The notes: generated from the sequence alone by a model not told the origin. A DNA stretch of 33,969 nucleotides from Azospirillum sp. TSO35-2 (GCF_003116095.1 NZ_LGRA01000008.1:1262223-1296191), one strand, 5' to 3'. Shown: positions 7,589-15,264, counted from the stretch's first letter. Numbers and translations are program-made.

Positions 7589-10500
7589 ATGGCTACCACC
7601 AACACCGACGGCACGATCCAAGTCACGTTCGCGGTCAACGCCTGGGGCGCCGCCGCCGGCGGAAAATGGCCGCATTTCCAATTGCTTCTGGACGGTGCCA
7701 GCATCGGTGAGGCCACGGTCGCCTCGGCGACCCAGTCGCGTTACGTCTTCACGGCCAATGTGCCGGCGGACAAGGCCCACGCGCTGCAACTGGTCTATGA
7801 CAACGACGACACGGTTAACGGCGTCGACCGCAACCTGTTCGTCAAGTCGTTCGAGATCGACGGCAAGACCGTCCTCGCCATCGACCCGTCGGTGAAGTAC
7901 GACACCGGCAAGGTCGACGGGCTGAACGTCATCGCCGGGCAGACCGAGATGTACTGGCCGGGCGCGCTGAACGTCGCGCTGCCCGCCACGATGTTCCCGT
8001 CCACCCCGGCCGACACCGCGACCGAGGCCGCCGCCTCGATGACCACGACGATCAAGGTGAATGCCTACGGCATCAGCGCCGCCGGTCAGGCGCCGCACTT
8101 CAAGCTGCTGGTCGACGACCAGGTCGTCGGCGACGCCTGGGTCACCGCCACCTCCGCCACCAATTACACCTTCACGGCCAACGTCGACCCGAACGAGGCC
8201 CACAAGATCCAGATCTGGTACGACAACGACGCCACGGTGAACGGCGTCGACCGCAACCTGTTCGTCAAGTCGATCAACATCGACGGCCAGACCATCGCCT
8301 CGACCTCCGACATGGCCTCCTACGACAAGGGCCCGGTGGACGGCAAATACGTCGTCGCCGGCCAGGAGGGGCTCTATTGGGGTGGCGCCCTGACCTTCGG
8401 CGTGCCGGAGGAGTATTTCGGCGGCGCCTACGTGCCCCCGCCGCCGCCGGCCCCGAGTTCGGCGGTCGACATCGTCGTCAATGCCTACGGCGTCTCGGCC
8501 GGCGGCGTCGCGCCGCACTTCAAGCTGCTGGTCGACGGGCAGGTCATCGGCGACGGCAAGGCGACCACCAGCACCGCCGCCCCCTACAGCTTCAAGGCCA
8601 ACGTCGATCCGACCAAGGCCCACGACGTGCAGATCGTCTACGACAACGACGCCACGGTGAACGGCGTCGACCGCAACCTGTTCGTCAAGTCGGTCGCCAT
8701 CAACGGCCACACCGTCGCCGCCACCAGCAGCATCGTCACCTACGACAAGGGCGTCGTCGACGGCAAGGACGTGGTCGCGGGCCAGGAGGGGATGTACTGG
8801 GGCGGCGCGCTGAACATCAAGGCCGGCGCCGACCTGTTCGGCGCCGTCGGCACCACCCCCGACCCGGTTCCGACCGCGCCGACCAAGCCGGCCTTCTACG
8901 TCGCCACCAACGGCAAGGACACCTGGTCGGGCAAGCTGTCGGCGCCGAACGCCGACGGCACCGACGGTCCCTTCGCCAGCCTGGAGAAGGCGCAGGCCGC
9001 GATGCGGGCCAACACCGCCATCGACACCACCTATGTCCGCGAGGGCACCTATCACCTGACCAAGACGCTGGAACTGACCGCGCTCGACAACGGGCACCAT
9101 TTCCAGAACTACCCCGGCGAGACGCCGGTGCTGAGCGGCGGCGAAGTGGTGAAGAGCTTCACCAGCGAGGGCAACGGCCTCTATTCGGCCAAGCTCGCCA
9201 CCGCCAGCAACCTCGACCTGATCGTCGGCGACGCCCGCCAGCATCTGGCGGAAAAATACGCCTATGACAGCGCCGACCCCACCACCGGCTGGCACTTCGC
9301 CGACGCCGCCTCGACCGGGCCGAGCGGCTGGTCCATCCGCTCCCACGGCACCGAGGTGACCTCGTCCGACATCCAGCCGGGCACGCTGATCCAGGTGATG
9401 GACGCCGAACGGCTGGGCGACACGCTGACCAGCATCGCCGGCTTCAACGCCACCACCCACACCATCACGCTGAAGAACGGCGCCTCCCTGCCCTTCGCCG
9501 AGGGCACCACCTACAAGCTGCTGAACAACGCCTCCTACGTCGATCAGGCGGGCGAGTTCGCCTGGCGCTCGACGGATGGTGCGCTGCTGTACAAGGCCGC
9601 CAGCTCCGGCTTCGCCTCCACTGGCGTCGAGATCCCGCGGCTGGGCACGCTGGTCCGGCTGAACGGCGCCAGCGACGTCACCATCGACGGGCTGACCTTC
9701 AAGAACACCACCACCGGCGGCAACGCGCTGGAGCTGCTGAAGGCCAGCGGCAACCACATCAGCGACAACAGCTTCCTCAACGTCGGCACCGCGATCCACC
9801 TGGGATCGGCCTCGTCCAACAACCAGATCGCCCACAACACGCTGAACCATCTGGCGGAAAACGGCATCGAGATGGACGGCCGCAGCAACGGCAACAGCAT
9901 CTACGCCAACAGCATCAGCAACATCGGCGAGGTGCACAAGGCGGTGGCCGGCATCATCGGCACCGGCGTCGACAACAACGTCATCTCCAACAACGACATC
10001 GACCACAGCGCCCGCTACGGCATCTCGTTCAAGGATTACGGCGGCACCACCAACACGGTGAACCACAACAACATCATCCAGTACAACAAGATCTCCTACA
10101 CCGGGCAGGAGACCGCCGACGGCGGCGCCATCGAAATCCTGGGCCGGTCCAGCGTCGACACCGGCATGATCATCCAGGGCAACCGGATCGAGCACGCCAG
10201 CGGCCTCGCCACCAGCGACACCGACACCTGGCTGCACGGCCAGAAGGGCTTCGGCATCTATCTGGACGACATGGCCGGCGGGATCACGGTGAAGGACAAC
10301 TTCATCAAGGATGCCGACTGGGCGTCGGTGCAGATCCATGGCGGCGACAACAACGTCGTCACCAACAACTTCGCCGAGATCGCCAACAACAAGGAAGACT
10401 TCATCCGCATCGAATGGCAGCCGGTGCACGGCACCGCCGGCGACCCCCACCACAACACCATCACCAAGAACGTGGTGGCGGGCACGCTGCCGCTCGACGA

Positions 10501-10744
10501 CTACACCGAGCTGCTGAGCGCCAACGACTTCGTCATCGACAGCAACCTGGTCTACAACGTGCCGAAATACGGCGACCACGACGTCATCGGCAAGCCGATG
10601 TTCACCAACGCCTATTGGGGCGACTATTCGCTGCAGGCGACCTCGCCGGCCTTCGCGATGGGCATCCACGACCTGGCCTGGGCCAAGATGGGGGTGACCG
10701 GCACCGAAACGGTCGGGCTGGAGCACTTCTGGGACGGCGTCTGA
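7589..10744 (+). CDS. Large protein with three tandem xylan-binding-type modules and a right-handed parallel beta-helix
   Basis: 1051 residues. Three modules of about 128 residues (roughly 9-136, 150-277, 290-417) repeat with a 140-141 residue period. Each has VNA(W/Y)G, PHF(Q/K)LL(V/L)DG and a strongly conserved calcium-site-like stretch (D71/N72 to K86 in the first copy: YDND-TVNGVDRNLFVKS), ending GQ-E-YW-GAL. This resembles the calcium-dependent xylan-binding module family (CBM60/PF16841). After a Pro/Thr linker, residues 436-1040 form a pectate-lyase-like beta-helix beginning FYVATNGKDTWSGKLSAPN, with many PbH1-type rungs (NNQIAHNTLNHLAENGIEM, NNVISNNDIDHSARYGI). No N-terminal signal peptide and no RTX GGxGxD repeats, yet the composition (Asn/Thr/Gly-rich, no Cys) is that of an exported protein. 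Start ATG has GGAG 8 nt upstream. Likely binds and perhaps cleaves plant or own polysaccharide; the catalytic activity is unassigned. Confidence 0.85.
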   Translation: MATTNTDGTIQVTFAVNAWGAAAGGKWPHFQLLLDGASIGEATVASATQSRYVFTANVPADKAHALQLVYDNDDTVNGVDRNLFVKSFEIDGKTVLAIDPSVKYDTGKVDGLNVIAGQTEMYWPGALNVALPATMFPSTPADTATEAAASMTTTIKVNAYGISAAGQAPHFKLLVDDQVVGDAWVTATSATNYTFTANVDPNEAHKIQIWYDNDATVNGVDRNLFVKSINIDGQTIASTSDMASYDKGPVDGKYVVAGQEGLYWGGALTFGVPEEYFGGAYVPPPPPAPSSAVDIVVNAYGVSAGGVAPHFKLLVDGQVIGDGKATTSTAAPYSFKANVDPTKAHDVQIVYDNDATVNGVDRNLFVKSVAINGHTVAATSSIVTYDKGVVDGKDVVAGQEGMYWGGALNIKAGADLFGAVGTTPDPVPTAPTKPAFYVATNGKDTWSGKLSAPNADGTDGPFASLEKAQAAMRANTAIDTTYVREGTYHLTKTLELTALDNGHHFQNYPGETPVLSGGEVVKSFTSEGNGLYSAKLATASNLDLIVGDARQHLAEKYAYDSADPTTGWHFADAASTGPSGWSIRSHGTEVTSSDIQPGTLIQVMDAERLGDTLTSIAGFNATTHTITLKNGASLPFAEGTTYKLLNNASYVDQAGEFAWRSTDGALLYKAASSGFASTGVEIPRLGTLVRLNGASDVTIDGLTFKNTTTGGNALELLKASGNHISDNSFLNVGTAIHLGSASSNNQIAHNTLNHLAENGIEMDGRSNGNSIYANSISNIGEVHKAVAGIIGTGVDNNVISNNDIDHSARYGISFKDYGGTTNTVNHNNIIQYNKISYTGQETADGGAIEILGRSSVDTGMIIQGNRIEHASGLATSDTDTWLHGQKGFGIYLDDMAGGITVKDNFIKDADWASVQIHGGDNNVVTNNFAEIANNKEDFIRIEWQPVHGTAGDPHHNTITKNVVAGTLPLDDYTELLSANDFVIDSNLVYNVPKYGDHDVIGKPMFTNAYWGDYSLQATSPAFAMGIHDLAWAKMGVTGTETVGLEHFWDGV
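7613..8839 (+). repeat. Three in-gene tandem repeats encoding the carbohydrate-binding modules
   Basis: Units about 7613-7996, 8036-8419 and 8456-8839. Copies 2 and 3 share a 54-nt block that is identical at DNA level (8219-8272 and 8639-8692); copy 1 differs in it at a few bases. Such conservation, synonymous sites included, suggests recent duplication or gene conversion. Confidence 0.85.
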
Positions 10745-10762
10745 CGACACCGGATGACACGG

Positions 10763-10788
10763 CGCATCGGGGGTAAGCCCCCGGTGCG
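10763..10788 (+). other. Hairpin downstream of the beta-helix gene
   Basis: Arms 10763-10773 and 10778-10788 form an 11-bp stem with one G-U pair and loop TAAG, 18 bp after the stop codon. No T-run follows, so it is a possible but not classical terminator. Confidence 0.5.
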
Positions 10789-10800
10789 GCTGCCCGGAGA

Positions 10801-10851
10801 TGGGCGGGGCCTGTTTTGCTCGATGCGGTCGAGCAGAGGAGGCTCCGCCCA
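10801..10851. other. Nested hairpin (outer and inner inverted repeats)
   Basis: Outer arms 10801-10811 and 10841-10851 match in 10 of 11 positions. Inside them, TGCTCGA (10817-10823) and TCGAGCA (10829-10835) form a second perfect stem. The whole could fold as one long structured element between the beta-helix and phytochelatin-synthase-like genes. I see nothing else in 10852-11048. Confidence 0.45.
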
Positions 10852-11048
10852 TGTCCGTTTCGAAAAGGTCCGCTTCAGCGACATCCGTGTCAGCAACGCC
10901 TCGACCCGCGGCGGAACCGGCGGGGACGGGACGGTGTCCGGCCCGGCTTGGCCTTGGCGCTGCAGCGCACCATATGCGGGCCGCGCGTCGGTCCGGACCG
11001 ACCGGGCCGCGCAAGCTCCCAGGACTGGACGGACAGAGACCCTTTCTG

Positions 11049-11795
11049 ATGAAGCCTTTGAAAGTTGCCGTCGGCATCGCGCTGTGGACGGTCTGCGTCG
11101 CGGTGTCGGCGCAGGGGCAGGACACCAAGCCGAAATTCGGCCCCGACGCGGTGCCGATCACCCGTTCCACCGACTATGTGCGCAGCGCCGCCGCTCCCGA
11201 TTACTGGGCGCTCAGCCCCTATTACGTGCCGCAGACGACCGGGGCCTCCTGTTCGCTGGCCAGCGTGACGATGATGCTGAACGCGCTGCGCGGGCTGCCG
11301 GCCCTGGCCTCGGAACGGCTTTTGACCGCCAAGCAGGTGCTCGACCGGCTGGGCGACGACCATTGGCGCGAGGCGACCGCTGAAGAGGGCGATGGCGTGT
11401 CCTTCGGCGAGCTGGAAACCTACGTCCGCCGCAGCCTCCAGGCCTTCGGCATCGAGGCGGACATCGAAGTGTGGCGCCCGCGCGACGCCTCGCCCGCGAC
11501 GCTGGCCGAGCTGCGCCGCATCCTCGCCTCGAACGAGCAGAGCGCCGACGACGTCATCCTGCTGGCCTTCGACCAGGGAACGCTGACCGGCGACGTCGGC
11601 GTCGGCCACATCGCCCCGCTCGGCGCCTATGACGCCGCGACGCGGCGGGCGCTGGTGATGGACCCCGACCGGTCCTGGTACGTCCCCTACTGGACCAGCG
11701 ACGCCCGGCTGCTCGACGCGATGCTGAAGCCGGACCACGCCGACCCCGACGGCAGCGGCCTGATCCGCGTCCGCGCCCGCCGGGTGTCGGGGTAA
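11049..11795 (+). CDS. Exported phytochelatin-synthase-like cysteine peptidase
   Basis: 248 residues. N-terminal Sec signal (MKPLKVAVGIALWTVCVAVSA), so probably periplasmic. The mature part is a single phytochelatin synthase catalytic domain (PF05023, papain-like): C68 in TTGASCSLASVTMMLNAL, H187 in VGHIAPLGAYD, and D205 in ALVMDPDRSWYVPYW line up with the Cys-His-Asp triad of plant enzymes. Prokaryotic members of this length lack the Cys-rich C-terminal domain. They mainly remove glycine from glutathione and make little or no phytochelatin. I chose the ATG at 11049 because it opens the signal peptide; in-frame codons from 10800 are shadow sequence. The ribosome site is weak. Substrate could be glutathione or a metal-thiol conjugate in the periplasm. 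Convergent with the small exported protein gene that follows. Confidence 0.85.
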   Translation: MKPLKVAVGIALWTVCVAVSAQGQDTKPKFGPDAVPITRSTDYVRSAAAPDYWALSPYYVPQTTGASCSLASVTMMLNALRGLPALASERLLTAKQVLDRLGDDHWREATAEEGDGVSFGELETYVRRSLQAFGIEADIEVWRPRDASPATLAELRRILASNEQSADDVILLAFDQGTLTGDVGVGHIAPLGAYDAATRRALVMDPDRSWYVPYWTSDARLLDAMLKPDHADPDGSGLIRVRARRVSG

Positions 11796-11817
11796 CGGTC
11801 TGCCGGGGGGACGAACC

Positions 11818-12222
11818 CTACTTCACCTCCTGGCTGGTCAGGTCGGACGGGTTCTGCGAGCGGGTCGGCTCGTCGGGCTGGTCGGGCTCGCTCGCCAGCG
11901 CGTTGGGGCGCGGCACCGGGGTGCCGTTCAGGTCGGGCGGCGCCCGGCGGACGGCGGCGAGCGCCTGCTGCAACTCGGCGCTCTGGGTGTCGCCCGACGA
12001 GGCGTCGTTGGGCGAGCGCGTGCCCTGGGGGGTGGGATGCGGTTCCTGGCTGCCGCGGACGGCCGGATCGTTGGCCGCCGCGTCGCCTTTCGACGCCCCT
12101 TGGGACGCATCCGAGGACGGGGCCGGGGCGGCGGTCTGGGCGGCGGTCTGGGCGTTGACCTGGACGGCGCCGCCGAAGCCCAGCAGGCTCGACAGGACCA
12201 GGGCGGCGGCGATGGTGCGCAT
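11818..12222 (-). CDS. Small exported low-complexity protein, unknown function
   Basis: 134 residues. A signal peptide (MRTIAAALVLSSLLGFGGAVQVNA) precedes a Ser/Ala/Asp/Pro-rich, probably disordered mature part with no recognisable domain. A short predicted helix SAELQQALAAVRRAPPDLNG lies near the middle-to-end. ATG at 12222 follows AAGGA; an in-frame ATG at 12240 would add six residues and sits inside the 19-bp tandem duplication. Convergent with the phytochelatin-synthase-like gene (22 bp between stops) and divergent from DUF3305. I do not recognise a family. Orphan periplasmic proteins of this sort are often lineage-specific. Confidence 0.6.
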   Translation of the reverse strand: MRTIAAALVLSSLLGFGGAVQVNAQTAAQTAAPAPSSDASQGASKGDAAANDPAVRGSQEPHPTPQGTRSPNDASSGDTQSAELQQALAAVRRAPPDLNGTPVPRPNALASEPDQPDEPTRSQNPSDLTSQEVK

Positions 12223-12232
12223 GACGCGTCCT

Positions 12233-12270
12233 TCCTCCATTACGGGGTTTCTCCTCCATTACGGGGTTTC
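12233..12270. repeat. Perfect 19-bp tandem duplication carrying a ribosome-binding site and ATG
   Basis: TCCTCCATTACGGGGTTTC occurs twice head to tail (12233-12251 and 12252-12270). Read on the minus strand each copy contains AATGGAGGA, so Shine-Dalgarno and start codon are doubled just ahead of the small exported protein gene. Confidence 0.9.
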
Positions 12271-12403
12271 GATCGGGTGTGGGCGGACGGCGGGTTCGTT
12301 CCTTCTTGACCGGGGCGCGGGCACCAACGCTCCGCCGGCGCGTTGTATCGCGACGGAGCCGCGCTCCGGCCCGTCCGCACCCAGCCTTCCAGGAACGCCG
12401 CCG

Positions 12404-12973
12404 ATGCCCACCGAGTTCCCCGCCGCCTCTCCCGTTCCCAGCCAACCTCCAGACCCGCCGGCCGACCGTGCCGAACGCCGCCGCGTCGGGGTGCTGGTCG
12501 AACGGCGGAGCATCGACAATCCGTGGATCGAGGCGCGCTGGCAGCCGGCGCTGCTGGTCCCGCCAATCCCCGGCCAGACCGACTGGAGCGTGGTGGCGGA
12601 AGGGCCGGGCTGGACCCGCTATTACGCCGGCAGCGCCGAGATCGCGCTGTTCCCGACCGAGACGGAGAACTACAAGCACAACCTCGACGGCGGCAGCCCC
12701 TGCGCCTACGTCATCCTGCGGCCGGGCGCTCCGGCGCCGGGGATGCGGCTGCTGTGCGTCACCGTCGATCCCGGCGAGATCGACACCCACGCCGAAGCGG
12801 GGGACGACGTGATCGAGCCGCTGCCGCTGCCGGCCCCGCTGGCGCTGTGGATCGACGGCTTCGTCGCCCGCCACCACGTCGAGCGCCCCTTCCACAAGCG
12901 CAAGCGCGACCGCGCCGACCCCGAGGCGCTGGCCCGCCGCCCGCCGGCCGGAGGAGAGCACCGTCATGACTGA
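12404..12973 (+). CDS. DUF3305 domain protein
   Basis: 189 residues. After a Pro-rich start the DUF3305 core runs from RRVGVLVERRSIDNPWIEARWQP through GWTRYYAGSAEIALFPTETENYKHNLDGG to PLPLPAPLALWIDGFVARHHVERPFHKRKRDR. These motifs recur in proteins linked with molybdenum formate dehydrogenase maturation or redox gene sets in Proteobacteria; the molecular role is unknown. ATG at 12404 has AGGAA 9 nt upstream. It overlaps the next gene, DUF3306, by 8 nt, so the two are translationally coupled, as in other genomes. No formate dehydrogenase gene is within this window, which is unusual for the pair. Confidence 0.8.
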   Translation: MPTEFPAASPVPSQPPDPPADRAERRRVGVLVERRSIDNPWIEARWQPALLVPPIPGQTDWSVVAEGPGWTRYYAGSAEIALFPTETENYKHNLDGGSPCAYVILRPGAPAPGMRLLCVTVDPGEIDTHAEAGDDVIEPLPLPAPLALWIDGFVARHHVERPFHKRKRDRADPEALARRPPAGGEHRHD

Positions 12974-13631
12974 GCATGCGAGCGGCGGCGACGACGAAGG
13001 CTTCCTCGGCCGCTGGTCGCGGATGAAGCGGGAGGCGAGGCCGGCGGCGCCACCCGCGGATCAGCCGGCACCGGCCGCGACCGCCCTGCCCGTTCCCGCA
13101 CCCGCCCCCGCCCTGCCGGAGGGCGCGGAGCTGCCGGTGGCGGAGCGGTCGGCGCCGGAGCCGGCGTTGGAGCTGCCGCCGCTGGACAGCCTGGGCGCCG
13201 GCAGCGACTACACCGGCTTCCTGCGCAGCGAGGTGCCGGCCGAATTGCGGCGGCAGGCGCTGCGCAAGGCCTGGGTCAGCGACCCGGTCATCGCCGACTT
13301 CCGCGGCTTCGCCGACTATGACTGGGACCTCAACGCGCCGGGCTACGGCGCCTTGTGGCCGACCGACAACGTCGCCGCGCTGCTGGAAGCGATCTTCCCC
13401 AGCCCCGCGCCGGCGGACGGCGGACAGCCACCCGCCGACGAACCAACGGCCCCGCCGCCGGCCGCCGTCGCGGAGGTCGAGCCGGACAACGCCGCCCCGG
13501 AGAACGCCGCGGGCGAGGACGCCGCGGACGACGCCCTCAGCGAACCGCCCGGCGAGCTTCAGACGCAGCGGCCGCCGTCGACCTCCAGGCAGACGCCGGT
13601 CAGGAACGCCGCCTCGTCGGAGCAGAGGTAG
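12966..13631 (+). CDS. DUF3306 domain protein
   Basis: 221 residues. The family pattern is clear: GFLGRWSRMKREA at the start, a Pro/Ala-rich linker, then LPPLDSLGAGSDYTGFLRSEVPAELRRQALRKAWVSDPVIADFRGFADYDWDLNAPG in pieces from about residue 71 to 130. The last 80 residues are low-complexity and end beyond the point where most relatives would stop. The gene starts inside the end of DUF3305 (GGAGG just upstream), and its last 73 nt overlap the 3' end of the SDR gene on the other strand. Partners probably act together in redox-enzyme assembly, but this is association-based. The C-terminal tail may be a read-through extension. Confidence 0.78.
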   Translation: MTEHASGGDDEGFLGRWSRMKREARPAAPPADQPAPAATALPVPAPAPALPEGAELPVAERSAPEPALELPPLDSLGAGSDYTGFLRSEVPAELRRQALRKAWVSDPVIADFRGFADYDWDLNAPGYGALWPTDNVAALLEAIFPSPAPADGGQPPADEPTAPPPAAVAEVEPDNAAPENAAGEDAADDALSEPPGELQTQRPPSTSRQTPVRNAASSEQR

Positions 13632-14323
13632 AGCGCGGCGTTGGCGATGTCATCCGGGGTGGACAGCCGGCCGAGCGGGATGGTGGAGCGGAACTGCTCG
13701 CGCCGCTCCGGCGTGTCCTCGCCCATGAAGCGGTGGAGCATGCCGGTCTCGCCGGCGACCGGGGCGATGGCGCAGACCCGCACCTTGTCGGCCGCCAGCT
13801 CCGCCGCCATCGACTTGGTCAGGGTGATGACGGCGCCCTTGGAGCCGTTGTACCAGGTCAGGTTCGGCCGCGGCCGCAGGCCGGCGGTGGAGGCGATGTT
13901 CAGGATCACCCCGCCGCCCTGGGCGCGGAACACCGGCACGGCGTGGATGGCGCCGTGGTAGATCGACTTGACGTTGACGGCGAAGATGCGGTCGAAGGTC
14001 GCCTCGTCGACGTCCAGCATCGAGCCGAAGCGGTGGGTGTAGCCGGCGTTGTTGACCAGGATGTCGAGCCGGCCGAATTCGCCGATCGCCGCCGACACGA
14101 TGGCCTCGTAATCCTCGCCCACCGACACGTCGGCGCGGACGGCCAGCGCGGTTTCGCCCAGGCTGTCGGCCACCCGGCCGGCCGCCGCCTCGTCCAGGTC
14201 GGCGACGATGACGCGGGCCCCTTCGGCGGCGAAGCGGCGCGCGATGCCCTCGCCGAAGCCCGACCCGCCGCCGGTGACGACGGCGACCTTGTCCAACAGA
14301 CGCTGTGGATGTGACGGCAGCAT
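13559..14323 (-). CDS. Short-chain dehydrogenase/reductase (SDR)
   Basis: 254-residue NAD(P)-dependent oxidoreductase of the classical SDR family. Cofactor motif TGGGSGFG at 17-24, D42 after the second strand (IVADLDE), which favours NAD(H), NNAG at 91-94, N117, and the catalytic triad S145-Y158-K162 (WYNGSKGAV). The C-terminal GRLSTPDDIANAALYLCSDEAAFLTG and EVDGG are standard. ATG at 14323 has GGGGGAAG about 7 nt upstream. Apparently monocistronic. Substrate unknown: SDRs of this shape oxidise sugars, 3-oxoacyl groups or 2-keto-3-deoxy sugar acids. A link to the sugar-oxidation operon 10 kb away is conceivable but unsupported. Confidence 0.87.
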   Translation of the reverse strand: MLPSHPQRLLDKVAVVTGGGSGFGEGIARRFAAEGARVIVADLDEAAAGRVADSLGETALAVRADVSVGEDYEAIVSAAIGEFGRLDILVNNAGYTHRFGSMLDVDEATFDRIFAVNVKSIYHGAIHAVPVFRAQGGGVILNIASTAGLRPRPNLTWYNGSKGAVITLTKSMAAELAADKVRVCAIAPVAGETGMLHRFMGEDTPERREQFRSTIPLGRLSTPDDIANAALYLCSDEAAFLTGVCLEVDGGRCV

Positions 14324-14487
14324 AAGCGCTTCCCCCCGGCTGTGCGCGACCGTTGGGCCGGCGGGATCCTCAACAGGAATCCGGGGCCATCGGTCGCATC
14401 GTGAACACGGCGAAAGGGTATGATAGCGCGAAGCCGCCCGGTGGGGCAGCCGCCATAATCCGCAACATCCGAAAGGGGGAGGGAAAA

Positions 14488-14564
<77 letters not shown>

Positions 14565-14577
14565 GCAAGGGAGCGGG

Positions 14578-14606
14578 GTTATACGAAGCCGCTTTCCCGA
14601 TGGCAA
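14578..14606 (-). promoter_or_regulatory. Promoter of tRNA-Asp
   Basis: On the minus strand TTGCCA (14606-14601), a 17-nt spacer and TATAAC (14583-14578) form a strong sigma70-type promoter, ending 13 nt before the tRNA 5' end. Confidence 0.8.
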
Positions 14607-14664
14607 GACCCAATTTCACCGCCCCGTCGATTTTTTTGCCGGAGGCCGATCGCCCTCCAAGGAA

Positions 14665-14699
14665 CAAGCGGGACTGCGGATCAAGCGGGACTGCGCTTG
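14665..14699 (+). repeat. 14-bp direct repeat ahead of a MarR gene
   Basis: CAAGCGGGACTGCG occurs at 14665-14678 and 14682-14695 (17-bp period). The second copy extends into an inverted repeat CAAGCG-GGACTG-CGCTTG (14682-14699). It lies 65-99 bp upstream of the MarR start and could be an autoregulatory site. It is unrelated in sequence to the GTTTCATA palindromes. Confidence 0.5.
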
Positions 14700-14763
14700 C
14701 CCCTGTTCCGGTCGGCGGGGTTCGGGTATGTCCAGACGTCCAAACCGAGCGGCAGGGAACGCG

Positions 14764-15264
14764 ATGACCGAGCAAGACATTTTCGCGCTGAACCGGCATT
14801 GGCCCTACCGCCTGCATGTCCTGGCGACACTGGTCAGCCAGACGGTGGCGACGCTCTACGCCGACCGTTTCTCCATCACCATTCCGGAATGGCGCATCAT
14901 CGCCGTGCTCGGCGGGCTGGACGAGGACGAGGCGCTGAGCGGCACCGCCATCTCCGCCCTGACCGCCATCGACCGCGTCCAGGTCAGCCGCGCCATGGCG
15001 CGGCTGCTCGACGCCGACCTGATCGTCCGCGGCACCGGACAGACCGACCGCCGCACCGCCCGCGTCAGCCTGACCCCGAAGGGCCGGACGGTCTACCAGC
15101 AGATCGTGCCGCTGGCCCGCGCCTTCGAGGCACAGTTGATGACCGCCCTCGCCCCGGCGGAGCGGGAGACGCTCGACCGGCTGGTGAGCCGCCTCCAGGC
15201 CCAGGCCGAGGCGATCGCCGCCCTGCCGAAGGAGGAGATCGCCGCCCTGATCGGCACCGACTGA
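14764..15264 (+). CDS. MarR-family transcriptional regulator (first of two)
   Basis: 166-residue winged-helix regulator: dimerisation helices at both ends, IPEWRIIAVLGGL leading into the DNA-binding part, recognition region SALTAIDRVQVSRAMARLLDADLI and a wing GQTDRRTARVSLTPKG. The ATG at 14764 follows AGGGAA; an in-frame start at 14728 lacks a site. MarR proteins next to hydroxycinnamate genes (CouR, FerC/FerR, HcaR types) repress those genes and respond to the hydroxycinnamoyl-CoA thioester. This gene is 2.4 kb from the vdh-like gene, separated by the MBL and VOC genes, so it is one of two candidates for binding the GTTTCATA palindromes. Which one does is not decidable here. Confidence 0.85.
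   Translation: MTEQDIFALNRHWPYRLHVLATLVSQTVATLYADRFSITIPEWRIIAVLGGLDEDEALSGTAISALTAIDRVQVSRAMARLLDADLIVRGTGQTDRRTARVSLTPKGRTVYQQIVPLARAFEAQLMTALAPAERETLDRLVSRLQAQAEAIAALPKEEIAALIGTD

Noticed and set aside
7613..8839. Regularly spaced repeats that could suggest a CRISPR or satellite array
   Set aside because: The ~420-bp period keeps frame and encodes conserved protein modules; no short repeat-spacer structure exists.
7520..11170. 1216-codon open frame on the minus strand opposite the beta-helix gene
   Set aside because: It mirrors the codon structure of the plus-strand gene (Val/Asp/Gly-rich translation with no domain), has no ribosome site, and runs on across the phytochelatin-synthase-like start. 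It is a GC-bias shadow.
13559..14323. SDR as the missing 2-keto-3-deoxyfuconate dehydrogenase
   Set aside because: It is monocistronic, 10 kb from the sugar operon and without the shared operator nearby; sequence alone does not fix the substrate.
14632..14638. Run of seven T residues as a possible terminator
   Set aside because: No stable GC-rich stem directly precedes it on the plus strand. On the other strand it lies upstream of the tRNA promoter.
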